The notes under the pieces: model-generated
What the model was told of the DNA's origin: nothing
Seen by the model: the letters and a program-made list of their open reading frames with translations, nothing else
The model's database searches: none
Translations under genes and position numbers: made by a program
In this document: one piece after another, positions 1 to 7,339 of the stretch
How the letters are laid out: each line of letters begins with the position of its first letter
How positions within the stretch are numbered: the first letter of the stretch is position 1
NCBI GenBank assembly: GCA_027084145.1
Contig: JALWLM010000055.1
Location: forward strand, 1-7,739
Direction of reading: 5' to 3'
Length of the DNA: 7,739 bases
Source: Crocinitomicaceae bacterium
GTDB taxonomy: Bacteria > Bacteroidota > Bacteroidia > Flavobacteriales_D > Crocinitomicaceae

Positions 1-3000
1 AATTAGGTGTAGAGAAAGAACTTGGAATTACAAAAGAAGATATTGGAAAAAAAATCTCTATTGAAGAGTATAATGAAGCTTGTAGAAAGGCTGTAATGAA
101 ATATACGGATGTTTGGAATGACTTGACCCGTAATATAGGGTACTGGGTAGACATGGAACATCCATACATTACTTATGAACCGAAGTACATGGAGAGTGTA
201 TGGTGGTTGCTTGGGAAATTATATGATTTAGGATTAATGTATAAAGGATATACGATTCAGCCGTATTCTCCAAAAGCAGGAACAGGATTGTCTTCTCATG
301 AATTAAATCAACCGGGATGTTATAGAGATGTAACGGATACGACTATAGTTGCTCAATTTAAAATGAAAGAAGGGCAGCAAACTCCTTTTAATATAGATGA
401 AGATAAAGAAACATTCTTCTTAGCATGGACAACAACACCTTGGACATTGCCTTCAAATACCGCATTATGTGTAGGTCCGAACATTGATTACGTTTTAGTA
501 AAAACATTTAATCAATATACCGGAAAACCGATTCAAGTGATCCTTGCTAAAAATCTAATAGGATATCAGTTTGGAAAAAAATATGTGGAAGTTGAAGAAA
601 GTTCTGCTTTAGCAGAGTATCAAGAAGGGGATAAAAAAATCCCTTATTTTATTGTTGGAGAATGCAAGGGAAAAGATTTGGAAGGACTCAGATATGAGCA
701 GCTCTTACCTTATGCACAACCGTATGAAAATCCGGAAAAAGCATTTCGGGTAATAACAGGGAACTTTGTTACTACCGAAGATGGAACCGGAATCGTTCAT
801 ATTGCACCTACCTTTGGAGCAGATGATGCTCAAGTAGCTAAAGAAGCGGGGGTGCCACCCTTGTTAGTGTTAGATGATGCAGGAAATCCAGTTCCATTAG
901 TTGATTTACAGGGTCGCTTTGTGAAACAAATGGGAGAACTTGCAGGAAAGTATGTAAAGAACGAATATTACAATGAGGGCGAGGCTCCTGAGAAATCGGT
1001 TGATGTAGAAATTGCAATTCAATTAAAAACAAAAAACAGGGCGTTTAAAGTTGAAAAATATGTTCACAGTTACCCACATTGTTGGAGAACAGACAAACCC
1101 ATTTTATATTACCCTTTAGATTCTTGGTTTATTAAGACAACAGCTGTAAAAGACCGGATGGTAGAATTAAATAAAACAATTCAATGGAAACCGGAATCTA
1201 CAGGAACGGGTCGTTTTGGGAAATGGCTCGAAAACCTTAATGATTGGAATCTTTCCCGGTCGAGATATTGGGGAATTCCTATTCCTATATGGTCTACCGA
1301 AGATGGCGAAGAGCAAATTTGTATTTCATCGATAAAACAATTGAAAGAAGAATGCGAGAAGTCTGTTAAGGCGGGATTGATGAATGAAAACCCTTTTGTA
1401 GATTTCGATGTGGAGGATATGTCGGAGGAAAATTATTCAAAGATAGACTTGCACAAAAATTATGTAGATAAAATTACGCTTGTTTCTCCCTCGGGAAAAG
1501 CAATGGAAAGAGAATTGGACTTAATTGATGTTTGGTTTGACTCCGGTTCGATGCCTTATGCACAATGGCATTATCCTTTTGAAAACAAGGATAGAATTGA
1601 TGAGCGAAAGTCTTTTCCTGCAGATTTTATTGCGGAAGGAGTAGATCAAACAAGAGGATGGTTTTATACGCTTCATGCCATAGCAACAATGGTATTTGAT
1701 TCAGTTGCATATAAAGCAGTAGTTTCCAATGGATTGGTGTTAGATAAAAATGGACAAAAAATGTCTAAACGTTTGGGTAACGCTGTTGATCCCTTTGAAA
1801 CTTTAGAGAAATATGGTGCAGATGCTACGAGATGGTATATGATTACCAATGCACAACCTTGGGATAATTTGAAGTTTGATTTAAATGGAATTGTTGAAGT
1901 TCAAAGAAAGTTTTTCGGAACATTGTATAACACATATTCTTTCTTTGCTTTATATGCAAATATTGATGGTTTTGATTATTCACAAGACGATATAGCAAAT
2001 GAAAAACGTCCGGAAATAGACAGATGGATTTTATCTAAATTAAACTCTCTTGTAAAAGAGGTAAATGATGCTTTTGAATCGTATGAGCCAACGAAAGCAG
2101 GGCGTTTAATCCAAGAGTTTGTGATTGATCAACTTTCCAATTGGTATGTCCGTTTATCAAGAAGGCGTTACTGGAAAGAAGGTGCAAATACCGAAGATAA
2201 ATTATCGGCTTATCAAACATTATATACTTGTTTGGAGACTGTTGCAATTTTGTCCTCACCAATTGCACCGTTTTTTATGGATCAAATGTTTTTGGATTTG
2301 AATTCGGTGACAAAGAAAAACAAGAAGGAATCGGTTCATTTAGTTGATTTCCCTAAAGTGAAAGAAGAAATCATTAACAAAAAACTGGAAGAGCAGATGG
2401 ATCTGGCACAAAGAACCTGTTCTTTAGTTTTAGGGCTTAGGAAAAAAGAGAAAATACGTGTTCGACAACCATTACAAAAAATTATGATTCCTGTAATGAA
2501 TAAAGATTTTAAAGAAAACATAGAGCACGTAGAAAACTTGATTTTATCAGAAGTTAATGTAAAGGAACTCGTTCTTTTAGATGAGGACAATAATATCTTG
2601 GTGAAAAAGATTAAACCGAATTTTAAAACTATTGGTCCAAAGTACGGAAAATACATGAAAGCGATCGCGCAAGAAATCAATAAGTTTAATGCGGGAGACA
2701 TTGCTAAAATTGAAAAAGAGAAAGAGTGGAAAGGAACAATTGAAGGACAAGAAATTAGCCTTTCCATTGAAGATTTTGAGATTACAACAGAAGATATTCC
2801 CGGATGGAAAGTGAGTTCAGAAGGTAATTTAACCGTTGCTTTAGATGTGAATATTACAGAGGAGCTAAAATCAGAAGGAATAGCAAGAGAGTTTATTAAT
2901 AGAATTCAAAATTTAAGAAAAGATTCAGGGTTAGATGTTACCGATAGGATTTTGATAACAGTGGAAACGACACCAGAGATACAAGAGGCGATTAAAAAAC

Positions 3001-3140
3001 ACAAGAATTACATTTGTAATGAGGTTTTAGCAAACGAAATTGCTTTTGAACAAATAAATTCAAATGATATTTTAACAACAAGTCTTGTTCAATCAGATAA
3101 TACAAAAATTACAATAAAACGTCTTTCTGTTGTGAGATAG
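1..3140 (+). CDS. ileS: Isoleucyl-tRNA synthetase, 5'-truncated by window edge
   Basis: This enzyme charges tRNA-Ile with isoleucine in the cytoplasm and hydrolyses mischarged valine. The reading frame is open from base 3, upstream of the first in-frame ATG at 96, so the gene begins outside the window. About 1045 codons are present. I estimate that roughly the first 100 residues are missing, including the HIGH-type motif. Visible landmarks in order: PYSPKAGTGLSSHELN near the start of the CP1 insertion; the editing-domain threonine stretch WTTTPWTLPSN (426-458); the editing motif GTGIVHIAPTFGADD (783-827) with its aspartates; WNLSRSRYWGIPIP; DVWFDSGS; GVDQTRGWFYTLHA; and KMSKR (1758-1772), the ATP-binding loop. 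An anticodon-binding helical domain follows, then a C-terminal DUF5915-like region from about 2640, with no zinc-finger cysteine cluster. This resembles the long, eukaryote-like IleS form. No key residue is missing in the part seen. It ends 112 bases before the thioredoxin gene and shows no functional link to it. Confidence 0.97.
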   Translation, partial: LGVEKELGITKEDIGKKISIEEYNEACRKAVMKYTDVWNDLTRNIGYWVDMEHPYITYEPKYMESVWWLLGKLYDLGLMYKGYTIQPYSPKAGTGLSSHELNQPGCYRDVTDTTIVAQFKMKEGQQTPFNIDEDKETFFLAWTTTPWTLPSNTALCVGPNIDYVLVKTFNQYTGKPIQVILAKNLIGYQFGKKYVEVEESSALAEYQEGDKKIPYFIVGECKGKDLEGLRYEQLLPYAQPYENPEKAFRVITGNFVTTEDGTGIVHIAPTFGADDAQVAKEAGVPPLLVLDDAGNPVPLVDLQGRFVKQMGELAGKYVKNEYYNEGEAPEKSVDVEIAIQLKTKNRAFKVEKYVHSYPHCWRTDKPILYYPLDSWFIKTTAVKDRMVELNKTIQWKPESTGTGRFGKWLENLNDWNLSRSRYWGIPIPIWSTEDGEEQICISSIKQLKEECEKSVKAGLMNENPFVDFDVEDMSEENYSKIDLHKNYVDKITLVSPSGKAMERELDLIDVWFDSGSMPYAQWHYPFENKDRIDERKSFPADFIAEGVDQTRGWFYTLHAIATMVFDSVAYKAVVSNGLVLDKNGQKMSKRLGNAVDPFETLEKYGADATRWYMITNAQPWDNLKFDLNGIVEVQRKFFGTLYNTYSFFALYANIDGFDYSQDDIANEKRPEIDRWILSKLNSLVKEVNDAFESYEPTKAGRLIQEFVIDQLSNWYVRLSRRRYWKEGANTEDKLSAYQTLYTCLETVAILSSPIAPFFMDQMFLDLNSVTKKNKKESVHLVDFPKVKEEIINKKLEEQMDLAQRTCSLVLGLRKKEKIRVRQPLQKIMIPVMNKDFKENIEHVENLILSEVNVKELVLLDEDNNILVKKIKPNFKTIGPKYGKYMKAIAQEINKFNAGDIAKIEKEKEWKGTIEGQEISLSIEDFEITTEDIPGWKVSSEGNLTVALDVNITEELKSEGIAREFINRIQNLRKDSGLDVTDRILITVETTPEIQEAIKKHKNYICNEVLANEIAFEQINSNDILTTSLVQSDNTKITIKRLSVVR

Positions 3141-3164
3141 CAATCCAAGAATAAGTAATCTATA

Positions 3165-3197
3165 TTTAAAAATGATAGATGTTTTCTTATATCTTCG
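3165..3197 (+). promoter_or_regulatory. Candidate promoter of the TlpA-barrel-Omp28 group
   Basis: TATCTTCG (3190-3197) matches the Bacteroidota -7 consensus TAnnTTTG except for one base. TTTA (3165-3168) lies 21 bases upstream, about where the TTTG -33 element would sit. This is the best candidate I found in the 112-base gap after ileS. Both boxes are imperfect, so the call is weak, and read-through from ileS is also possible. Confidence 0.3.
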
Positions 3198-3252
3198 TTT
3201 TGATTTGGTAAGTTATTTGCCTTGTGAGTAAAGAATTTTAAAAACAAACAAC

Positions 3253-3762
3253 ATGAAAAAAGTAGTATTTCTTTTTATTGGATTAGTGTTCTCATTTAGT
3301 TTAAGCGCACAAGAACATGGTGCAGAAACAAAAAAAATTCCTTCAGTACAATTAAAAGATATGGAGGGTAATCCGGTTAACACAGCGGAACTTGGAATTG
3401 ACGGACCTATCATTGTTAGCTTTTGGGCGACATGGTGTTCTCCTTGTAAGAGAGAGTTAAATACAATTCACGAGTTATATCCTGATTGGCAAGATGAGAC
3501 AGGGGTGACTTTAGTTGCAGTTTCTATCGATGATGAAAAAACAAAAAGAGGAGTTCCGTTGTATGTCAATGGAAAAGGTTGGGAATATGTGGTCTTAATG
3601 GATCCGAATGGAGACTTTAAAAGAGCGATGGGAGTCAATAATGTTCCTCATACCTTTCTCGTAGATAAAGAGGGGAATATTGTGTATTCACATAATAACT
3701 TCGCTCCCGGAGACGAAGAAGAATTATATGAACACTTATTAAAAGTAGTAGGTAAAGAATAA
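3253..3762 (+). CDS. Secreted TlpA/ResA-like thioredoxin-family protein
   Basis: This 169-residue protein is probably a periplasmic thiol-disulfide oxidoreductase. The N terminus is a Sec signal peptide (MKK, hydrophobic core from residue 4 to about 17, likely cleavage after LSA at residue 19). There is no lipobox cysteine, so it should be soluble. The mature part has the TlpA/ResA layout: a short N-terminal strand region (IPSVQLKDMEGNPV), the strand IIVSFWATW leading into the active site W61-C62-S63-P64-C65, and the cis-proline segment NNVPHTFLVD with Pro132. The two active-site cysteines are the only ones in the protein. The start at 3253 is preceded by an A-rich leader and gives a good signal peptide. 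The gene heads a tight group with the barrel gene (25-base gap) and the Omp28-type lipoprotein gene, which suggests a dedicated envelope substrate. The family call is secure. Whether it reduces, oxidises or isomerises disulfides cannot be read from the sequence. Confidence 0.93.
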   Translation: MKKVVFLFIGLVFSFSLSAQEHGAETKKIPSVQLKDMEGNPVNTAELGIDGPIIVSFWATWCSPCKRELNTIHELYPDWQDETGVTLVAVSIDDEKTKRGVPLYVNGKGWEYVVLMDPNGDFKRAMGVNNVPHTFLVDKEGNIVYSHNNFAPGDEEELYEHLLKVVGKE

Positions 3763-3787
3763 AAAAACATTGATGCCGTTTCATAAA

Positions 3788-5452
3788 ATGAAAAAAATTA
3801 TTTCTTTAATTTTAGCTGCAACTCCTCTTTTGACATTTGCTCAAACAGAGGAGTTTAGTGTTACAGGAAATGCAGAGGCTATCTTCCAGTATTTAAACAA
3901 GGACACTTTAATCGGAGCAAATCAACCGGCGGAGAAAGCACTTCTTAACAGCTATATGAATGTTTTTATGAGATATAAGAACTTCAAGGGCGGAATGAGA
4001 CTAGAGTCTTATTTACCAAGGATTCAAGGATATCCGAACCGTTTTGATGGAACAGGACTTGGGATGAGGTACGTGGGTTATGAAAATGATTTTGTAGATG
4101 TAACACTGGGCTCTTTTTATGAGCAGTTTGGCTCAGGAATGATTTTAAGAACTTATGAAGATCGTGCATTGGGTTATGACAACTTTTTAGATGGATTAAG
4201 GATTATTCTTCGACCTAAAGAAGGGATACTACTAAAAGGTGTTTATGGGAAGCAACGTTTATCTTTTGAAGATGGTAAGATTGTCCATTCTCAAGGAATT
4301 GTAAGAGGAGCAGATGCTGAACTTCATTTAAACAGCGTGTTAAAACCATTGAAAGATAAAAAACTTGATGTTTCCGTAGGAGCGTCTTTTGTAAGTAAAT
4401 ACCAAAAAGACGACAGAGATGATTTAATTCTTCCCGAAAATGTAGGTGCTTACGGAGGGAGATTAAATATGCGATATAAAATGTTTACATTAGACGGAGA
4501 GTATATCATTAGAGAACAAGATCCATCAGTTGATAATGGTTATATTTATAATTTTGGGCATGCAGCATTAATCAATTTTGGATATTCTCGAAAAGGACTG
4601 GGAATAACGCTTTCTGCTAAGTCTGTAGATAATATGAGCTTCCGTTCAGATAGAAATAAACAACTACAAGACGTATTTATTAATTATTTACCGGCTTTAA
4701 ATAAAACACATACATATAATTTAGTGGCAACATTATATCCTTATGCGACACAGCCATTAGGGGAAATCGCTTACCAAGCAGAAGTGCTTTATACGATAAA
4801 AAGAAAAACAAAATTAGGAGGGAAGTATGGGGTAACGTTGAATGCAAATTACTCATGTGCTTATCGTCCGAATCAAACCAATATTAATCCGGGGGACTCT
4901 TCAAGAGTTGTTTATACAACGAAACCATACGACATGTCGGATAGCCTTTATTGGCAAGACATCAATTTCAGTATTTACAAGAAGTTTTCAAAGAACTTTA
5001 ACTTGAAATTAAACTATTTTAATATCACCTTAAATAATGATGTTGCAAAAGTAACCGGAGATGCTCATGGATTAATAAAATCGCATATTGGAGTAGCGGA
5101 AATGGGTTATAAAATCAACAGGAAGCATTCATTAAGAGCTGAGTTACAAGGATTATTTGTGGAAAAATATCACGGGCAAATCAATGATAAAGGGAATTGG
5201 GGAACAGTAATATTAGAATACAGTATTTCTCCAAAATGGTTTTTTAGTATAATGGACCAATACAACTATGGGAATCCCACCCCATCAAAAAGAATTCATT
5301 ATATCTATGGTTCTTTTGGATATATTAAAGAATCAACAAGAATCACGATTGGTTACGGGAGACAAAGAGCAGGTTTATTCTGTGTTGGAGGAGTTTGTCG
5401 ATTTGTTCCGGCTTCCAATGGTTTAACGGTATCATTTACACAAAGTTTTTAA
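3788..5452 (+). CDS. DUF6029-type outer-membrane beta-barrel candidate
   Basis: This 554-residue exported protein looks like an outer-membrane barrel. It has a signal peptide (MKKIISLILAATPLLTFA, cleavage before QTEE). The body is full of alternating polar and hydrophobic strands rich in Tyr, Gly and aromatic residues, and it ends in SFTQSF with a terminal Phe, as expected of a BAM-recognised last strand. The segment at residues 108-132 (GSFYEQFGSG, then LRTYEDRALGYDN) matches my memory of the Bacteroidota family DUF6029, whose function is unknown to me. There are three mature cysteines: Cys357 alone, and the pair Cys532/Cys537 in CVGGVC just before the final strand. In-frame alternative starts are ATG at 3773 and TTG at 3770. 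I prefer 3788 because it gives a standard MKK signal peptide and has AAA directly upstream. It sits between a thioredoxin gene and an Omp28-type gene. The export and barrel call is fairly sure; the family name is less so. Confidence 0.82.
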   Translation: MKKIISLILAATPLLTFAQTEEFSVTGNAEAIFQYLNKDTLIGANQPAEKALLNSYMNVFMRYKNFKGGMRLESYLPRIQGYPNRFDGTGLGMRYVGYENDFVDVTLGSFYEQFGSGMILRTYEDRALGYDNFLDGLRIILRPKEGILLKGVYGKQRLSFEDGKIVHSQGIVRGADAELHLNSVLKPLKDKKLDVSVGASFVSKYQKDDRDDLILPENVGAYGGRLNMRYKMFTLDGEYIIREQDPSVDNGYIYNFGHAALINFGYSRKGLGITLSAKSVDNMSFRSDRNKQLQDVFINYLPALNKTHTYNLVATLYPYATQPLGEIAYQAEVLYTIKRKTKLGGKYGVTLNANYSCAYRPNQTNINPGDSSRVVYTTKPYDMSDSLYWQDINFSIYKKFSKNFNLKLNYFNITLNNDVAKVTGDAHGLIKSHIGVAEMGYKINRKHSLRAELQGLFVEKYHGQINDKGNWGTVILEYSISPKWFFSIMDQYNYGNPTPSKRIHYIYGSFGYIKESTRITIGYGRQRAGLFCVGGVCRFVPASNGLTVSFTQSF

Positions 5453-5463
5453 GATTAAACGAC

Positions 5464-6456
5464 ATGAAAAAGATTTTATATTTCTTATTTTTTAGCGGGT
5501 TGCTAGTTGCTTCTTGTGATAAAGTAGAAAACCCATATCCGAATTTACCTAGTTCAGATTTAGACTGGTCACTTTATCCCGGGGGAGATAGTGCTACCTA
5601 TGCTTCCAATGGTCTTTGGCCTTCTTTCGCTGCTAATACAAACACGAACAGGAATGTTTTAATTGAAGACTTTACAGGACATTTATGTTTTAATTGTCCT
5701 GCGGCATCTTATGAGGCAGAACAAATTGCAGATGCAAATCCCGGAAGAGTATATGTTGTAGCGAATCATACAGGGCCGCAAATATATGATCCGAATTGGA
5801 ATGGAAATCCTCCAAGTGGGTTTAACCAGGTATATACAAGTGGTTTGTATAAACATAATTTTTGTTTTGATGAAGGATTACAGATAGGAAGTTATTTCGG
5901 AGCAGAATGGCCGTCCTCTAATTTTTTTGCAAATCCTTCAGGGATGGTAAGCCGTAAGGCTCAAAATGGGCAACCGGCTTCAGCTTATACGGAATGGAGT
6001 AATAAAGCATCAACGATTTTAACGGCAAATGAGTTAAAAGTGAACTTACAGTCAGCATCTAATTATTTTCCTTCTACAAGAGGGTATTTTTTGCATGTGG
6101 AAGTTGACATTTTAGACAATACATTAACTCCGGATGATTTAGCAGTGGTTACATTCTTAGTCGAAGACTCTATTGTTCGTCCACAATATTTCCCCGGAGG
6201 TGTAGATAGTGTAAATTATGTTCATCATGATGTTTTAAGAGATTGCTTAGATGGAAGATTTAAAGGAAGGGATTTGAGTGACGCTAGGGAAGAAAATGGC
6301 AAATACTATTTAGATTACACCTATAAACTTCCCGATGAGCCTCAATACAATACGGATAATCATTCTTTTGAGGCCAACAATATGCATGTGCTTATTTTTG
6401 TGAGAGATAAAAACACAGAAGAAGTATATCATATTATAAAAGAAAAGATAGAGTAA
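5464..6456 (+). CDS. Omp28-type outer-membrane lipoprotein with CXXC motif
   Basis: This 330-residue protein begins with a lipoprotein signal peptide, and the lipobox LVASC puts the lipidated cysteine at residue 18. It resembles the Bacteroidota Omp28 family, named after a Porphyromonas gingivalis outer-membrane protein. The segment LIEDFTGHLCFNCPAAS contains Cys75-Phe-Asn-Cys78-Pro, placed after a beta strand as in thioredoxin folds. The later NPSGMVSRK with Pro158 could supply the cis-proline loop. A C-terminal beta-rich region (from about residue 205) ends in HIIKEKIE. Other cysteines are Cys134 and Cys261. The residues after the lipid cysteine (DKVENPYP) are somewhat acidic but do not clearly form a surface-export signal. 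An upstream in-frame start at 5395 would overlap the barrel gene and bury the signal peptide, so I reject it. The gene lies 11 bases after the barrel gene and is very probably co-transcribed with it. A thiol-redox role is inferred from CXXC and context. Confidence 0.88.
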   Translation: MKKILYFLFFSGLLVASCDKVENPYPNLPSSDLDWSLYPGGDSATYASNGLWPSFAANTNTNRNVLIEDFTGHLCFNCPAASYEAEQIADANPGRVYVVANHTGPQIYDPNWNGNPPSGFNQVYTSGLYKHNFCFDEGLQIGSYFGAEWPSSNFFANPSGMVSRKAQNGQPASAYTEWSNKASTILTANELKVNLQSASNYFPSTRGYFLHVEVDILDNTLTPDDLAVVTFLVEDSIVRPQYFPGGVDSVNYVHHDVLRDCLDGRFKGRDLSDAREENGKYYLDYTYKLPDEPQYNTDNHSFEANNMHVLIFVRDKNTEEVYHIIKEKIE

Positions 6457-6491
6457 AGAGGTATTTTATTTTAAAACAGGAAGACAAAAAA

Positions 6492-6522
6492 TTTAAAATA
6501 CGGTTTTATTTTTTTACTTTTG
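6492..6522 (+). promoter_or_regulatory. Bacteroidota-type promoter of the peroxiredoxin gene
   Basis: TACTTTTG (6515-6522) is an exact match to the Bacteroidota sigma-ABfr -7 box TAnnTTTG. TTTA (6492-6495), one base off the TTTG -33 element, lies 19 bases upstream, within the usual spacing. Transcription would start a few bases after 6522, giving a leader of roughly 35 A-rich bases before the ATG at 6565. This is the best promoter in the window. Confidence 0.7.
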
Positions 6523-6564
6523 CAAAGTATTAAAATTAAGTTTAACCGAATAAAAAAAATAAAA

Positions 6565-7194
6565 ATGGTATTAGTAGGTCAAAAAGCTCCATCTTTTACA
6601 GCAGCAGCTGTTGTTAATGGAAACGAAATAGTTGAAAACTTTTCATTGGATCAATATCTGGGCAAGAATCATGTTGTATTCTTCTTTTATCCAAAAGACT
6701 TCACTTTTGTTTGCCCGTCAGAATTACATGCTTTTCAAGCAGCATTAGGAGAATTTGAAAAAAGAGGAGTGAAGGTTGTTGCATGTTCAACGGATACAGA
6801 AGAATCTCACTGGGGATGGCTACAACAATCAAAAGAGGAAGGAGGTATTAAAGGAGTAACTTATCCAATTGTAGCAGATACAGCAAAAACAATTTCTACG
6901 GCATTTGGAGTTCTTGCAGGAGAATATGGTTATGATGAAGAAGGAAACTTTGTTGCAACAGGACCTATGATTGCTTATAGAGGATTATTCCTAATTGATA
7001 AAGAAGGAATAGTACAACATCAAGTTGTAAATAATTTTCCATTAGGTAGAAGTGTAGATGAAGCGTTAAGAATGGTAGATGCTTTACAATTTGTTGAAGA
7101 AAATGGAGAAGTTTGTCCTGCAAACTGGCACAAGGGAGAAGAAGGGATGAAGCCTACTTTTGATGGAGTAGCAGAATATTTATCAAAGCATTAG
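6565..7194 (+). CDS. Typical 2-Cys peroxiredoxin (AhpC/Prx1 family)
   Basis: This 209-residue cytoplasmic enzyme reduces hydrogen peroxide and organic hydroperoxides. The peroxidatic cysteine is Cys50 in the family motif Pro43-x3-Thr47-x2-Cys50 (YPKDFTFVCPSE), with the active-site arginine probably Arg139 (AYRGLF). The resolving cysteine is Cys184 in GEVCPANW, near the C terminus as in typical 2-Cys enzymes, where it pairs with Cys50 of the partner subunit. An extra Cys74 is present. GGIKG (residues 93-97) and the ending EYLSKH resemble, imperfectly, the GGLG and YF features of peroxide-sensitive Prx1-type enzymes. There is no signal peptide. I start at ATG 6565, which is preceded by AAAAA and gives the standard MVLVGQKAPSF N terminus; a TTG at 6520 lies inside the promoter and is rejected. 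No ahpF reductase gene is adjacent. A promoter and a terminator frame it as a single-gene unit. It could be labelled ahpC or prx; the family call is secure. Confidence 0.97.
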   Translation: MVLVGQKAPSFTAAAVVNGNEIVENFSLDQYLGKNHVVFFFYPKDFTFVCPSELHAFQAALGEFEKRGVKVVACSTDTEESHWGWLQQSKEEGGIKGVTYPIVADTAKTISTAFGVLAGEYGYDEEGNFVATGPMIAYRGLFLIDKEGIVQHQVVNNFPLGRSVDEALRMVDALQFVEENGEVCPANWHKGEEGMKPTFDGVAEYLSKH

Positions 7195-7217
7195 CCAAAT
7201 AATATTTAGGTAAAATG

Positions 7218-7251
7218 AAAACGAGGCAGTTATGTATGTCTCGTTTTTTTT
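7218..7251 (+). terminator. Intrinsic terminator after the peroxiredoxin gene
   Basis: AAAACGAGGCA (7218-7228) pairs with TGTCTCGTTTT (7237-7247) in an 11-bp stem with one G-U pair and an 8-base loop (7229-7236). The T run continues to 7251. The hairpin begins 24 bases after the stop codon. The A-rich 5' arm makes the reverse orientation partly workable too, but there is no minus-strand gene nearby. Confidence 0.9.
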
Positions 7252-7284
7252 ATACATTAGTGAAAAAGTTTTAAAGGAGGATGC

Positions 7285-7292
7285 AACTTTTG
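7285..7292 (+). promoter_or_regulatory. Possible -7 box for the exported protein gene
   Basis: AACTTTTG differs by one base from TAnnTTTG and shares ACTTTTG with the peroxiredoxin promoter. I see no good -33 element 19-21 bases upstream. The gene downstream needs a promoter somewhere after the terminator ending at 7251, which is the main support for this site. Confidence 0.25.
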
Positions 7293-7339
7293 TTTAAATA
7301 GAGCGTCTACCTAAAACGATTTAAATAATTAATAAACTC

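Noticed and set aside
96..98. ATG at 96 as the true start of ileS
   Set aside because: The frame is open to the window edge and the upstream codons (LGVEKELGITKEDIG) read as ileS. A start here would lack the HIGH-type motif.
838..1032. Short antisense frame in the ileS editing region
   Set aside because: It lies opposite a conserved coding sequence and has no protein-like motif; the similar antisense frames at 2035-2268, 3213-3413 and 3984-4169 fail for the same reason.
2336..2767. Antisense open frame of 143 codons inside ileS
   Set aside because: It is a shadow of the ileS coding frame, with a Ser/Phe/Ile-rich low-complexity translation and no recognisable domain or upstream signal.
3158..3180. 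Hairpin ATCTAT/ATAGAT after ileS followed by GTTTTCTT, a possible terminator
   Set aside because: The stem is only 6 bp with one G-C pair and an 11-base loop, and the T run is broken. It also overlaps the candidate promoter. Too weak to call.
5395..5463. Upstream in-frame extension of the lipoprotein gene
   Set aside because: It overlaps the end of the barrel gene and would place the lipoprotein signal peptide inside the protein. The ATG at 5464 gives a textbook lipobox.
6468..6499. Inverted repeat ATTTTAAA / TTTAAAAT between the lipoprotein and peroxiredoxin genes
   Set aside because: It consists only of A and T in an AT-rich gap, is not followed directly by a T run, and overlaps the promoter -33 region. 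Chance is likely.
6520..6564. TTG-initiated N-terminal extension of the peroxiredoxin
   Set aside because: It starts inside the promoter -7 box and adds a basic stretch not found in the family. The ATG at 6565 gives the normal N terminus.
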